From: PALSA-129 sp050014595
GTDB lineage: Bacteria; Acidobacteriota; Terriglobia; Bryobacterales; Bryobacteraceae
Direction: 5' to 3'
Assembly (NCBI GenBank): GCA_050014595.1
Contig: JBEKDA010000012.1
Coordinates: 48,849 to 112,848, forward strand
Length of the DNA stretch: 64,000 nucleotides
Shown one piece after another: positions 7,952-17,136 of the stretch. The position numbers and the translations under genes were made by a program. The notes beneath the pieces are model-generated. The model was not told where the DNA came from. It worked only from the letters and a program-made list of their open reading frames with translations, and did not search any database. The first letter of the stretch is position 1. Every line of letters starts with the position of its first letter.

Positions 7952-8539
7952 TCAATGCGGAGGGCCCACCGATCCGGCGCCTGCCGTGACGGTGGTTGCG
8001 GGATTGGTGGTAGAGCTACTGCCGCCCCCGGTGTGTGTGGCCCAGTAAATGCCGCCGGCCACCGCGGCGCCGGCCACCGCCAGAATCGCGATCAGCTTGC
8101 CGGAACCGGCCGACGCTGCCGTACCGGCGCCGGCGATGGCATTGGTCTGTGTGATGACGGCGCTGGAGGTCGCGCCGCCGTAAGAAGCCGTGACGTGGAT
8201 CTGGTATGGGCCTTGATTGGAATTGGGTTGCAATCCGCGGGCCACGGCGCGGCCTTGCGCATCCGTGGTCACCGAAAGGGAATGCGCGCCGCCGGGGAAT
8301 TCCCCGCTGGCTCCGCGGGAGGGCAGCTCGAACAGGATGAGGGCGCCGGCCACCGGCTTGTGGTTTTCGTCCTGCACCTCGACGACGGGCTCCCGCGCGG
8401 TGCGTTGGCGGATGTTGTTGATGGCGCCGTCGCCTTCCACGATCACCAGGTTGAGCTTGACGACCGGGGCCTGGGCGGGCGCGCCTGGCGGAAACGGCAA
8501 GGCAATCAATCCGGCGAGAAGCCAAGACAGGTTACGCAT
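7952..8539 (-). CDS. exported Ig-like (carboxypeptidase-regulatory type) domain protein
   Basis: 195 residues: signal peptide (1-22), an Ig/CarboxypepD_reg-like beta domain (about 28-130, with the DxxGrAvarGL core typical of these folds), then an Ala/Gly-rich hydrophobic segment (about 148-168) that would anchor it, and a Ser/Thr/Gly tail. It is probably cell-surface or periplasmic and membrane-attached. The start has an upstream GGAGG. Confidence 0.7.
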   Translation of the reverse strand: MRNLSWLLAGLIALPFPPGAPAQAPVVKLNLVIVEGDGAINNIRQRTAREPVVEVQDENHKPVAGALILFELPSRGASGEFPGGAHSLSVTTDAQGRAVARGLQPNSNQGPYQIHVTASYGGATSSAVITQTNAIAGAGTAASAGSGKLIAILAVAGAAVAGGIYWATHTGGGSSSTTNPATTVTAGAGSVGPPH

Positions 8540-8619
8540 CGCAACCCTCCGAGGCTTTTATTATGGCTGGTAGCAGGTGAAAACTCAAACGCCCGGGTCT
8601 CGCGATGGGGCGGCGGAAC

Positions 8620-9115
8620 ACCATTCCGGCCGGTGCCACGCGATTGCACCTGGTGTCGCCTCCGCAGGAAATTCCGCACGCTTGGATAGACCTGGTTGTC
8701 GATCGCCCGATACGCCGGCATGCGAGTGCCGTAGCTGTAATACGCCGACCAGCCTCGCAACCTCCGATTCAGCCGATCCCGCACTTCTGGCCACGTTCCC
8801 ACATGACGGGGCACCAGTAGGTCTCCCACTTTCTCTTGGATCCGAGCGACCGCCTTCTTGGCCGGACTGGCCCCCACATACCAGTGACCATCCTTCCGGT
8901 AGCGGTGCGGCCCGAACGTGTACCCCGGAAAGTTGCAGCTTTCCTGGCGCGCTTGCCGAATGCACGTCTTCGTCTCATGCAGAGTGAGTGAGCTCCAGCT
9001 TCGTGATCACCTCCCGCGTCCACTCCAGTGCCTCCGCCGCTTTTCTGCGGCTGCGTATCACCAAGTCGTCCGCGTAGTTCACCACTCTGGCCTGGGGTCC
9101 TTCCCCCACTGGTGA
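8620..9115 (-). pseudogene. group II intron reverse transcriptase/maturase, 5'-truncated and frameshifted
   Basis: Only the 3' part remains. A first frame shows VVNYADDLVI (the reverse transcriptase YADD active site) and the following thumb-side helix. A second frame continues with TLHETKTCIRQAR, GYTFGPHRYRKDGHWY and the maturase domain X (ARIQEKVGDLL ... LRGWSAYYSYG ... FLRRRHQVQSRGT). The frame change coincides with a tandem 4-base duplication at 8984-8991. No intron domain V hairpin was found downstream, and the N-terminal half is missing. The remnant abuts the 3' end of the kinase gene. Confidence 0.85.
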
Positions 9116-9148
9116 TCCACGCCTTTGAGGCGCACTGAGAAAGGCGGG

Positions 9149-12100
9149 CTAGTTGGCGGCGAGGCGGAAATCGGTGAGGCCGATTTCGTCGCCGCCGGGA
9201 ACGTGGAAGCCGAATTTGCCGTGCACCAATGAGCCGGAGATTCCCCAGTTGTCCAGGATCACCCACTGGCCCCCTTGCTGGACGCTGTGGATGATGGCGG
9301 TGGGCGTCACGCTGATGCTGAAGCTCATGGGCTGCTTGCGATCGAGCTTGTGTGGGATCTTCACCTGCGACGCCTTGTCGCCGTTGACGACTTCGTAGCG
9401 AGTGAGGTTCTTGTCGTCGACCTGGAAGAAGAGGTAATTCTTGTTGTCGCGGAAGGCCAGGACCCACTCGAGGCGCTTGCCTTTCAGGATGACGGCGGTA
9501 AAGCGGATGGTCGTCCCCTGGGTCAGGTTGGGCGGGGCGAGCACGTAATCGCCGCCTGCGTGGACGATCATGTTGTCCTGGCGGGTCCAGCCGCCGGCTT
9601 TCATCCAATCGTCGGGACCAAAAACCAGCGTGGCGGGAGGCGCCTTGGCGACGGCTGGGGGAGCTGTTTCGACCTTCTTAGGAAAGTCAAGGCGGACCGT
9701 CGAGATGGCATTGGAGGTGACGCGCACGGTCGAGACCGCATTCTGGTATTGAGGCGCGGAGCCGGTGACAGTGTAGGAACCCTCGGGCAAACTCAGGCTG
9801 GAGCCGGAAATATCATGATCCTGGGACTCGCCCTCACGCCGGATGCGGAGGTGGACATCGAGGCCGGCGGGGTTGATATCGACCTTGAGGGTGCCCAGCG
9901 TGCTTTCGAGCGCGCCCTGCAGATCGGCGGTTTTTCCGCTGGAAAAGGTCACGTCGGTTTGTAGCGGCTTGAAGCGATCCAGGCGGAGGGAGACGGTGTG
10001 GCGGCCGGGATCGAGGGTAGCGAGGGAGAATTCGCCGTCGGAGCCGACCGTGCCGGCGCGCCCGCCATCGATCCAGACTTCGGCGTTGGGAGGCGCGTGA
10101 TGGACCGCGAGAGTGGCTTTGGCGGGCTGGAGGTTGAACGTGAGCCTGGTCTCTTCGCCTTTGTGGACGTCGACGGTTTGATCGGGAGTGGGCGCGAAGC
10201 CATCTTTCTGGAGGCGCAGGGTGTACTGTTTGGGGACGAGATAAACGAGGAGGCGTCCGCGCTTGGTAGTGCGGCGGTACTTGTCGCCGTTGATGTAGAG
10301 CTCGGCTTCGTCCTCATTGGCGACGACGTTGACCACGCCGAGATTGCGGGAGGTGCGGAGGGAAATATAGAGCGTGGCGGAGGGCTGGGCCTCGAAGACC
10401 ATTTTGTCCTGCTCGTGGGCGGGGCCATCGAGTTGCAGTTCGTGGGTGCCGGGAGCGAGGTTCTGGAGGGGCAGACCGTCGGGCGGCAGATCGCCGGCAG
10501 GCTGGCCGTCGAGGGAGGCCTTGAATCCGGTGGCGCTGCCGTAGAGGCGCGCGTCGGCGCCGAAACCGGTGAGGACGAAGCCGCGGAGATTCGTGGTTTC
10601 GATGGGGGCGGAGATTTTGGGCATGGCGCCAGGCAAGATTTCGAGCTGCACGGAGGCGGTGGAATTGCCGCTTTGGACCGCGAGGGTATGCTTGCCGGGA
10701 GTGAGGTTCGAGATCTCGACGCCACCATCCTGGATCTGGCCGGCGGGGGAGCCGTCGAGCTGGACGGCGCCATCGGTGAGGTCGGTGAAAACGGCGACAC
10801 GCGGCGGAAGCGGGACGAGGGTGAGGTTGACTTCGGGAGAAGCGTCCTTACCGACGGTGAAGCTGGTGGAAACATCCTGATAGCCGGACAAGCGGGCGGT
10901 TGCCTGGTAAGTGCCGGGAGAGAGCTCCATGCGGCAGGTGGAAGTGCCACAGGCGTCACCGTTGAACTTGATTTCCGCGCCTTCGGGCGATGACCGCATC
11001 ACGATCTGGAACTTGGCGGAGGCGGGCGGGGGCGCCGGCTTGCGGTGATGGGCGACAGCCACGATGGCGGCGATCAGAAGGATCATGCCGGCGGCGGTAG
11101 CGGTGAAGACGTAGAGCCGCTTTTCGCGGCCGGCGTTGTTGAACCAGAGTTTGAGTTTGTCGAGCGCGGTTGGGCCGGACGGCGGCGGAGGCGGCTGGGG
11201 AGGAGGAGGCGTTGGTTCGACAACGGGGGCCGGTGGCGGAGCGGGAGTTTCCAGGACGTTGCCGGTGGAAGGAGAGGGCGGGGCGGGTGCGAAGGTTATG
11301 GCTTCCGCCACGGCCGGGGGCAGCGCAACGGCCGTTGAGGTGGCGGGGGAGCCGAGCAGAATGGTGAGATCGCCCGCGGGTTCGGCGGGCGGCTCTTCGG
11401 CTGCCGGCGAGGCTTCGGGCAGAGGAGCGGCGGGGCGCGGCTCGCGGGCTTCGCGGGGACGGACGGTCTGGCGCTGTTTTTCGACTTGGGCGCGCAGCAA
11501 AGTAGCCTGCAATTGCTGGAGACGCGGCTCGTTGGGATAAGTGTCGAGACCCTGGGCGACGACGGCGAGAGCGCCATCGATATCGCCATCGGTTTGCATG
11601 CGGCGGGCCTGGGCGAGGCACCAGGCAACGAAATCCTCGCGTTTGCGATCGGAAATGCGCGCGGCCAGGCTCTGGGCGGGCGCGTGGTTGGGCTCGAGCT
11701 GGAGGACCTCCTGCACGAAAGCGTCGGCGGAATCCCAATCGGCATCGACGAGGCGGCGGGCCTGGTCGAGGAGAGAGTTCACCAGCACGGTGCGGATGAC
11801 GGTATTCCGGGAATCGAGAGAGGAAGCCTCACGCAAGGCGGCCAGGGCGTCATCGGGAGAGCCTTTCTCACTGGCCTCGCGAGCGCGTGCCAGGAGTTCG
11901 AGCGCCTGGGCGCCGCGCTCCTGGCTTTTGCGGACGAGCTTTTCGAGTTCGAGCAACTCGGATTCACCGGGGAATTCGGTGAGAGCGGCTTCCACGGTCT
12001 GCAGGGCGCGCTTGTAGTCGCCGCCTTCGAGGTACTGATCGGACTGCTCGACCCAGCGGGCCTTGGCGGTCTCACGGGCCTGTTGATCGCGGCGTTTGAT

Positions 12101-14047
12101 GAGGCGCTGGATTTCGAAGGGAAGGCCGGGTTGTTTATCGTGGATGGACTTGAGGATCTGCCACTGGTCAAGGGCATCGTTGAACTGGCCGTGCTCTTCG
12201 AAGAAGCGGGCCTTGGAAACGATCGAATTGACGAGGTCGCGTTTGTCGCGGACGAGCCGGACGGCGCGCTCCAGGTGGTTTTCGCCGGGATAGAGCTTGA
12301 GGGCTTCCTCGAGGATGCCCATGCGGCGATCGAGGTCGGGTTCCTCGTCGACTTTCCGGTCGGTTTCGGCGATGACCTGGGAAAGCTTCTGGCGCTGGCG
12401 CTCTTCGACGTCGAACTTGAGGGCCTGGAAGAGGGCGTGATTGGGGTACTTGGCGAGGAACTGTTTACAGGTGGCGGAGGCGGCTTCAAAGTTCCCGCCG
12501 GCGAGATTGCGCCTGGCCTCCTCGTAAGAGTTCTTGAGAGTGTTGTGCTCGGAGTGGACCTGGTTGTAGAAGTTCTGGTAGGTGCTGCTGCGGCCGGTAT
12601 CGGATTCGGGGAGGTCGCGGTCCATGGCGACGAGGACTTCGAGCTTGCTGAGGGCGCTGGTGACCTCGCCTTTTTCCCAAGCCTGGCAAGCGGCCTGGTA
12701 GAGGCGGGCTTTTTCATCGCGGGTGCGCGCGACTTCGGTTTCGCGGCGGCCGATTTCCTCCATGAGGCTGAGGGCCTCGGTTTCGTTGGGTTTGATGTGG
12801 AGGACGTTATCCAGGGCGTCGCGGGCCTGGCGGAAGGCCTGGTTATCGAGGTGCTGGTGAGCGAGCGCGATCCATTCGGAGATTTTCTTTTCGCGGCGCT
12901 CCTTTTCGACCACGGCTTTGAGCGCGAGGGCGTCGGGATCGGTGGGATCGAGTTCAATGGCCTCCTGGATTTTGCGCAAGGCGAGGGAGTACTCGGTGGC
13001 CTCGAAGAAGCGGCGGGCGCTTTCGAGCATCTGGCGGATGCGGGTCTGGCGGACGGCCTGATCGACCTGGCCGCGGAGGCGGGCGATTTCCTGATCGAGG
13101 TGGCCTTCGGCTTCGAGTTCGGAGAGGACTTCGGAGGCGAAGGCGTAGTCGCCGGCTTCGAAACTTTTAGAAGCGCGTTCGAGACGGGGCTTGATCTTGG
13201 CGCTATCGAAGTATTCGAGAGGTTCGTTGCGGAGGGCCTTCTGGAGAGCGTCGGCAAACTCGCGCATGTTGAAGAAGCGGTGCCAGGGCTGCTTGGCGAT
13301 GGACTTGTGAACGACCTGGCTGATTAAGTAGCTGACGTCGTGGTTGAGGCCGGACACAGGCGGCGGGCTGTGATGCAGGATGGCTTCGACGACCTCGGCT
13401 TCGGTGGCGCCGTGGAAGGGACGGTGGCGGGTGAGGGCCTCATAGGTGACGACACCCAGGGCGAAGAGGTCGGAGAGCGGGCTGGGCGGCTTCATCTGAA
13501 GCTGCTCGGGCGCCATGTAAAAGAGGGTTCCCTTGAGAGTGGTTTTGGAATGGCCGCTAGCCTGGCGGGCGATGCCGAAATCGATAATCTTGACGGAGTT
13601 GTCATCCATCACGAAGATGTTGGAGGGTTTGACATCGCGGTGGACGAGGCCTTGTTCGTGGGCGGCGTGGAGGCCGTGGGCGGCTTGCGCGATAATTTCG
13701 AGGACGCCGTTGACACTAAGGCGGGGGCTGCCGTCCTTGATGAGGCGGTCGAGGGTGACGCCGGGCAGCAGGGGCATCACGAAAAAAGGTTTCTTGGTCC
13801 CTTCCTGGTCGAACTCGCCGATGTCATAAATATTGATGACATTGGGGTGGACCATGGTGGCGAGGATGGACCACTCCTTATAAAAGAGCTGGAGGGTTGC
13901 GGGATTCTCGATATCGAGGATGGTTTTGAGAGCGACTTCGCGCTTCATGAGGGTGTCGAGGGCGCGATAGACGACGCCCATGCCGCCGCGGCCGAGGACT
14001 TCGCGAAGCTCGTAGCGCTCTTGCAGATTGGTTCGCTTTACCGCCAC
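9149..14047 (-). CDS. giant Ser/Thr protein kinase with TPR-like, TM and PEGA domains
   Basis: 1632 residues, GTG start at 14047. The kinase domain has Gly loop GRGGMG (19-24), Lys41, HRDVKPSN (136-143) and DFG (156-158), so it should be active. A long helical TPR-like region follows to about residue 870, then a Pro-rich linker, a single transmembrane helix (about 978-1002) and, outside, several PEGA repeats. A terminal LamG/3-keto-disaccharide-hydrolase-like beta domain begins at about 1490. It belongs to the neighbourhood of the T6SS genes on the same strand; T6SS loci often carry a Pkn/PpkA kinase that controls firing. A 5-codon ATG frame (MSSWR, stop overlapping the kinase start) follows the GGGAGG and might couple initiation. 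Confidence 0.88.
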   Translation of the reverse strand: MAVKRTNLQERYELREVLGRGGMGVVYRALDTLMKREVALKTILDIENPATLQLFYKEWSILATMVHPNVINIYDIGEFDQEGTKKPFFVMPLLPGVTLDRLIKDGSPRLSVNGVLEIIAQAAHGLHAAHEQGLVHRDVKPSNIFVMDDNSVKIIDFGIARQASGHSKTTLKGTLFYMAPEQLQMKPPSPLSDLFALGVVTYEALTRHRPFHGATEAEVVEAILHHSPPPVSGLNHDVSYLISQVVHKSIAKQPWHRFFNMREFADALQKALRNEPLEYFDSAKIKPRLERASKSFEAGDYAFASEVLSELEAEGHLDQEIARLRGQVDQAVRQTRIRQMLESARRFFEATEYSLALRKIQEAIELDPTDPDALALKAVVEKERREKKISEWIALAHQHLDNQAFRQARDALDNVLHIKPNETEALSLMEEIGRRETEVARTRDEKARLYQAACQAWEKGEVTSALSKLEVLVAMDRDLPESDTGRSSTYQNFYNQVHSEHNTLKNSYEEARRNLAGGNFEAASATCKQFLAKYPNHALFQALKFDVEERQRQKLSQVIAETDRKVDEEPDLDRRMGILEEALKLYPGENHLERAVRLVRDKRDLVNSIVSKARFFEEHGQFNDALDQWQILKSIHDKQPGLPFEIQRLIKRRDQQARETAKARWVEQSDQYLEGGDYKRALQTVEAALTEFPGESELLELEKLVRKSQERGAQALELLARAREASEKGSPDDALAALREASSLDSRNTVIRTVLVNSLLDQARRLVDADWDSADAFVQEVLQLEPNHAPAQSLAARISDRKREDFVAWCLAQARRMQTDGDIDGALAVVAQGLDTYPNEPRLQQLQATLLRAQVEKQRQTVRPREAREPRPAAPLPEASPAAEEPPAEPAGDLTILLGSPATSTAVALPPAVAEAITFAPAPPSPSTGNVLETPAPPPAPVVEPTPPPPQPPPPPSGPTALDKLKLWFNNAGREKRLYVFTATAAGMILLIAAIVAVAHHRKPAPPPASAKFQIVMRSSPEGAEIKFNGDACGTSTCRMELSPGTYQATARLSGYQDVSTSFTVGKDASPEVNLTLVPLPPRVAVFTDLTDGAVQLDGSPAGQIQDGGVEISNLTPGKHTLAVQSGNSTASVQLEILPGAMPKISAPIETTNLRGFVLTGFGADARLYGSATGFKASLDGQPAGDLPPDGLPLQNLAPGTHELQLDGPAHEQDKMVFEAQPSATLYISLRTSRNLGVVNVVANEDEAELYINGDKYRRTTKRGRLLVYLVPKQYTLRLQKDGFAPTPDQTVDVHKGEETRLTFNLQPAKATLAVHHAPPNAEVWIDGGRAGTVGSDGEFSLATLDPGRHTVSLRLDRFKPLQTDVTFSSGKTADLQGALESTLGTLKVDINPAGLDVHLRIRREGESQDHDISGSSLSLPEGSYTVTGSAPQYQNAVSTVRVTSNAISTVRLDFPKKVETAPPAVAKAPPATLVFGPDDWMKAGGWTRQDNMIVHAGGDYVLAPPNLTQGTTIRFTAVILKGKRLEWVLAFRDNKNYLFFQVDDKNLTRYEVVNGDKASQVKIPHKLDRKQPMSFSISVTPTAIIHSVQQGGQWVILDNWGISGSLVHGKFGFHVPGGDEIGLTDFRLAAN

Positions 14048-14202
14048 GATGACATGAACCTCCCGATGGCTCGAAGCCTAGTTCTCCGATCGCGAGATTT
14101 CGGGCCACAGGCCCTCCGCTCCCTTACGGTCGCGGCTCGCTGAGGAGCTGCGTTGGTTGCGGCTTGGCTTCCCTGAGTATGTGGTATATTCTCAGGATAG
14201 CA

Positions 14203-14523
14203 ATGCAGCCCCAATCCAGGCTCGGCGACCAATCTTACGTGCCGGCGGATAGCCACGGGCAGTGGGGCTGCCCGCACCAATGTATCGGTCCGGCGCAGAC
14301 CGGATCTCCGAACGTGCTGGTGAACAACCTGCCGGCACTGCGCGTCCTGGACATGGGAATCCACGCCCTTTGCTGCGGTCCGAACATATGGATTGCGGTC
14401 CAGGGCAGCACGACGGTCTTCATCAACAACCTGCCGGCGCACCGGCTGGGTGACCTGGACCAACACTGCGGTGGGCCGGGTTACATGGTGGAAGGCAGTC
14501 CGAACGTTTGGACGGGCGGATAG
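14203..14523 (+). CDS. PAAR-domain T6SS spike tip protein
   Basis: 106 residues from the ATG at 14203 (AGGA upstream; a TTG at 14164 is also open). It has the PAAR layout: G-rich strands with repeated histidine/cysteine positions (DSHGQWGCPHQCIGP, ALCCGPNIW, AHRLGDLDQHCGG) that bind the zinc at the cone tip. PAAR proteins sharpen the VgrG trimer and often carry effectors; this one has no extension. It is transcribed towards vgrG, and the two stops are 8 bases apart. Confidence 0.85.
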   Translation: MQPQSRLGDQSYVPADSHGQWGCPHQCIGPAQTGSPNVLVNNLPALRVLDMGIHALCCGPNIWIAVQGSTTVFINNLPAHRLGDLDQHCGGPGYMVEGSPNVWTGG

Positions 14524-14531
14524 CAGCGGCA

Positions 14532-17126
14532 TCAGCCGAGACCCTCCCCGCCGCCGCCGTCCGGCCCACTGATTGGGCCTGAAGGGTCTGGCTGGTCTTC
14601 CGCATATTGCTCTTCGTCGGCATTGAGATTGCTGGAATCGGTGGGGTCCTGCGACATTCCGGCGACCTGGCTTCCGACGTCGGACATGGCTCCGGTCGCG
14701 CCCGCGCTCTGGCCCGGGACACCGGACATCGCCCCGGTCGCGCCCGCGACCTGACCCTCGATGATGGAACCGAGATCGGGGGTCTGGCCGCTGAGCGCGC
14801 CGATCTCTCCACTGAAGGTTCCGGGAGCTACAAAGGGATTCGAGGCCAGGGAACTTTGGAGGCTGCTTACTTCCGAGCCGAGAGCACCGGTCACACCGCC
14901 GGTGACACCGCCGACAGCGCCACTGACGGCGCCAGTCACACCACTGACGGCGCCGGTGACACCACTGACAGCGCCACTGACGGCGCCGGTGACACCGCTC
15001 ACGGCGCCACTGACAGCACCAGTGACACCACTGACAGCGCCGCTAACGGCACCGGTCACACCGCTGACAGCGCCGGTGACACTGCCGATAGCGCCGCTGA
15101 CGGCTCCGGTGACACTGCTTGTGAGGGAACTGACCATGGTGGGCAGATTCGGCATGTTGGCAAGCGTGGACATGTTGAAGCCGGCGGGTAAGCCGGGGAT
15201 GTTCGGCAATTGGGGCATGGCGCCGAAAGCGCCGGTGGGCAAGCCGAGCCCGCAGTTGAGCCAGACGTTGGGGCCTTGAATGCTGATGCCGAGGGCGCTG
15301 CAATCGATGAAGCTGCCGCTGCCGATGAAAGTGATATTAGGCGCTTCGAGCACGATGCGCGCGCCGGCCTTGATGTGAACTTCGCCGCCGGCTTCCAGGA
15401 GGAAATTGCCGGCGGCTTTTTCGTTGACGTCTTTCTGCACATTGATGGACATCTGGCCCTGGATGTCCTCATTGAAATTCCCCTTGACGGTGTTGTGCTT
15501 GTCAGCCTCGACCATTTCGGTCTGGTTGCGTTTGACCATGAGGGTGCGGTCGCGATCGACCAGCTCGATGGTGTCGTTCTCGACGGTGATCTGCATGTCT
15601 TTCTGGGCATGCATGACGTAGATCTCGCTGCCCTTGGTATCGACCAAGCGAAGCTCGTTGAATTCGGTGGGCTTGCCCTTCTTGGTGCTGCGTGTTTTGA
15701 TACCGCTCCAATCCTTGAACTGGGGGACGGGCGTGTAGGGCGGGTGATTGACGTGGTTATAGAGGCAGCCGGTGATGACGGGGCGGTCGGGGTCGCCTTC
15801 GAGGAATTGGACGATGACTTCCTCGCCGACGCGGGGGATCCAGATATGACCGAAGCCGGGGCCGGCGATGGGCTGCATGACGCGAATCCAGCAGGAGGAA
15901 TTTTCGTCGGGCGGACGGCGATCCCAGTGGAAATGGACTTTGACGCGGGCGTAGTCGTCGGTGTAGATTTCTTCTCCCTTGGGCCCGACGACGGTGGCGG
16001 TTTGCATGCTGCCGATGTTGGGAGTATCGGTCTTGCGGGTGGGGCGGTACTGAACGGACGAGGGGATGCAGGAGAAGGAGTTGTCGTAGGTGGCTTCGTT
16101 GGCGTCGGAGCCGGCGGCGAGCGAGCCTTCGTGGCCGTGGTGGGCCACTTTGGTGATGAGGTAATTGAGGTCGAGATCGGAGCGGTCGTGCTGCACGAGA
16201 TCGAAGCGGTAGCCGGGCAGCATGGAGCGGCAGTTGCCGCCGCCGGTGACAGTGACGCGGTCGACGGCGATTTCCTCCTTACGCAGATCGCCCCAATCGG
16301 GGGCGTCCGCGGGCCAATCGATATCGCCGGGGTAGTCGAACCACTCCAGGTCTTTGTTCGAACCCATGAACTGATTTATGGGCCCTTTGAAGTACAGCTG
16401 GCGCGCCGGGATCAGGAAGTTGTAATCCTTGTGGGCATACTGATTGGGCTTGATGACCTTCTGCATGTTGAGACTGAACACGGTATCTTCGGTGCGCGTC
16501 ATGTTCCCGGTCTCATGCTCGTACCTCATGGTGGACTGGTAAGGGACGGGCAAGTGAGCAGACAGATGATCGGCGATGACCATGGTGTGCTTACCCTGGT
16601 CATGCCTGAACCAATAGTAGATGCCCTCGGCTTCCATGATGCGGGAGACGAAGACGAAGGCGTTCTCGGCATACTGGCAGCAGTTGATCCAGGGCTGGTG
16701 GCGATCGTCCAGTTTCTTGATTTCGTAGTCGCGGAAGCCGAGAGTCTGAAAAACCGCTTCGACGACCTGGGGGACGGTTTTCTCCTGGTAGATGACATGG
16801 TTCTGGCACTGGGTGAGATACCAGAGCCAGGGGACCATGGTGGCGGAGTAATAAGCGAAGCGGCCGTCGTGGCGGGTGGGCTCGAAGGTGTTGATGTAGC
16901 CGTTGAAATAGCGGAAGCTGACGCCATCCTTCTGGCGGATCCCGACGGTGACGTTGCGGTCGATGATCTGATCCCAGTCGATGTTGAAATCTTCGGAGGC
17001 GAGCTCGAGTTCGAACTGGAAGAGTTCCGAGATGTGCTCGGATCCACCGAAGCTGTTGACGAGCAGCTTGTTGGGGCCTAGCGGGCTGTCAAAGCTGAAC
17101 AGCCGTTGTGTTTGTGCGAGGGCCAT
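14532..17126 (-). CDS. vgrG: VgrG (TssI) spike protein with 11-residue-repeat tail
   Basis: 864 residues from the ATG at 17126; the longer frame would run back into clpV. The gp27/gp5-like core is typical (LFSFDSPLG at the start, WIRVMQPIAGPGFGHIWIPRVGEEVIVQFLEGDPDRPVITG in the OB region, then a beta-helical needle). The last 200 residues are unusual: residues about 672-750 are built from GAVSGAVSGVT-type units (33-base DNA repeats), then a Gly/Ser/Gln stretch and an acidic, Pro-rich end. The tail has no recognised enzymatic domain. It starts 10 bases after clpV in the T6SS operon. Confidence 0.95.
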   Translation of the reverse strand: MALAQTQRLFSFDSPLGPNKLLVNSFGGSEHISELFQFELELASEDFNIDWDQIIDRNVTVGIRQKDGVSFRYFNGYINTFEPTRHDGRFAYYSATMVPWLWYLTQCQNHVIYQEKTVPQVVEAVFQTLGFRDYEIKKLDDRHQPWINCCQYAENAFVFVSRIMEAEGIYYWFRHDQGKHTMVIADHLSAHLPVPYQSTMRYEHETGNMTRTEDTVFSLNMQKVIKPNQYAHKDYNFLIPARQLYFKGPINQFMGSNKDLEWFDYPGDIDWPADAPDWGDLRKEEIAVDRVTVTGGGNCRSMLPGYRFDLVQHDRSDLDLNYLITKVAHHGHEGSLAAGSDANEATYDNSFSCIPSSVQYRPTRKTDTPNIGSMQTATVVGPKGEEIYTDDYARVKVHFHWDRRPPDENSSCWIRVMQPIAGPGFGHIWIPRVGEEVIVQFLEGDPDRPVITGCLYNHVNHPPYTPVPQFKDWSGIKTRSTKKGKPTEFNELRLVDTKGSEIYVMHAQKDMQITVENDTIELVDRDRTLMVKRNQTEMVEADKHNTVKGNFNEDIQGQMSINVQKDVNEKAAGNFLLEAGGEVHIKAGARIVLEAPNITFIGSGSFIDCSALGISIQGPNVWLNCGLGLPTGAFGAMPQLPNIPGLPAGFNMSTLANMPNLPTMVSSLTSSVTGAVSGAIGSVTGAVSGVTGAVSGAVSGVTGAVSGAVSGVTGAVSGAVSGVTGAVSGVTGAVSGAVGGVTGGVTGALGSEVSSLQSSLASNPFVAPGTFSGEIGALSGQTPDLGSIIEGQVAGATGAMSGVPGQSAGATGAMSDVGSQVAGMSQDPTDSSNLNADEEQYAEDQPDPSGPISGPDGGGGEGLG
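14880..15110 (-). repeat. 33-base tandem repeats inside vgrG
   Basis: Imperfect 33-base units with some 21-base units encode GAVSGAVSGVT and GAVSGVT. They are in frame without interruption, so this is a coding repeat rather than an intergenic array. Confidence 0.8.
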
Positions 17127-17136
17127 GGTGCGTCCA

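Noticed and set aside
8506..8877. A separate 123-residue gene
   Set aside because: It is the maturase domain X part of the decayed reverse transcriptase running into unrelated sequence.
11486..13327. 613-codon open frame on the plus strand
   Set aside because: Antisense to the helical part of the giant kinase; low-complexity translation typical of a shadow.
14880..15110. Regular repeats resembling a CRISPR or satellite array
   Set aside because: The units are contiguous, have no spacers and are in frame with vgrG; they encode the 11-residue tail.
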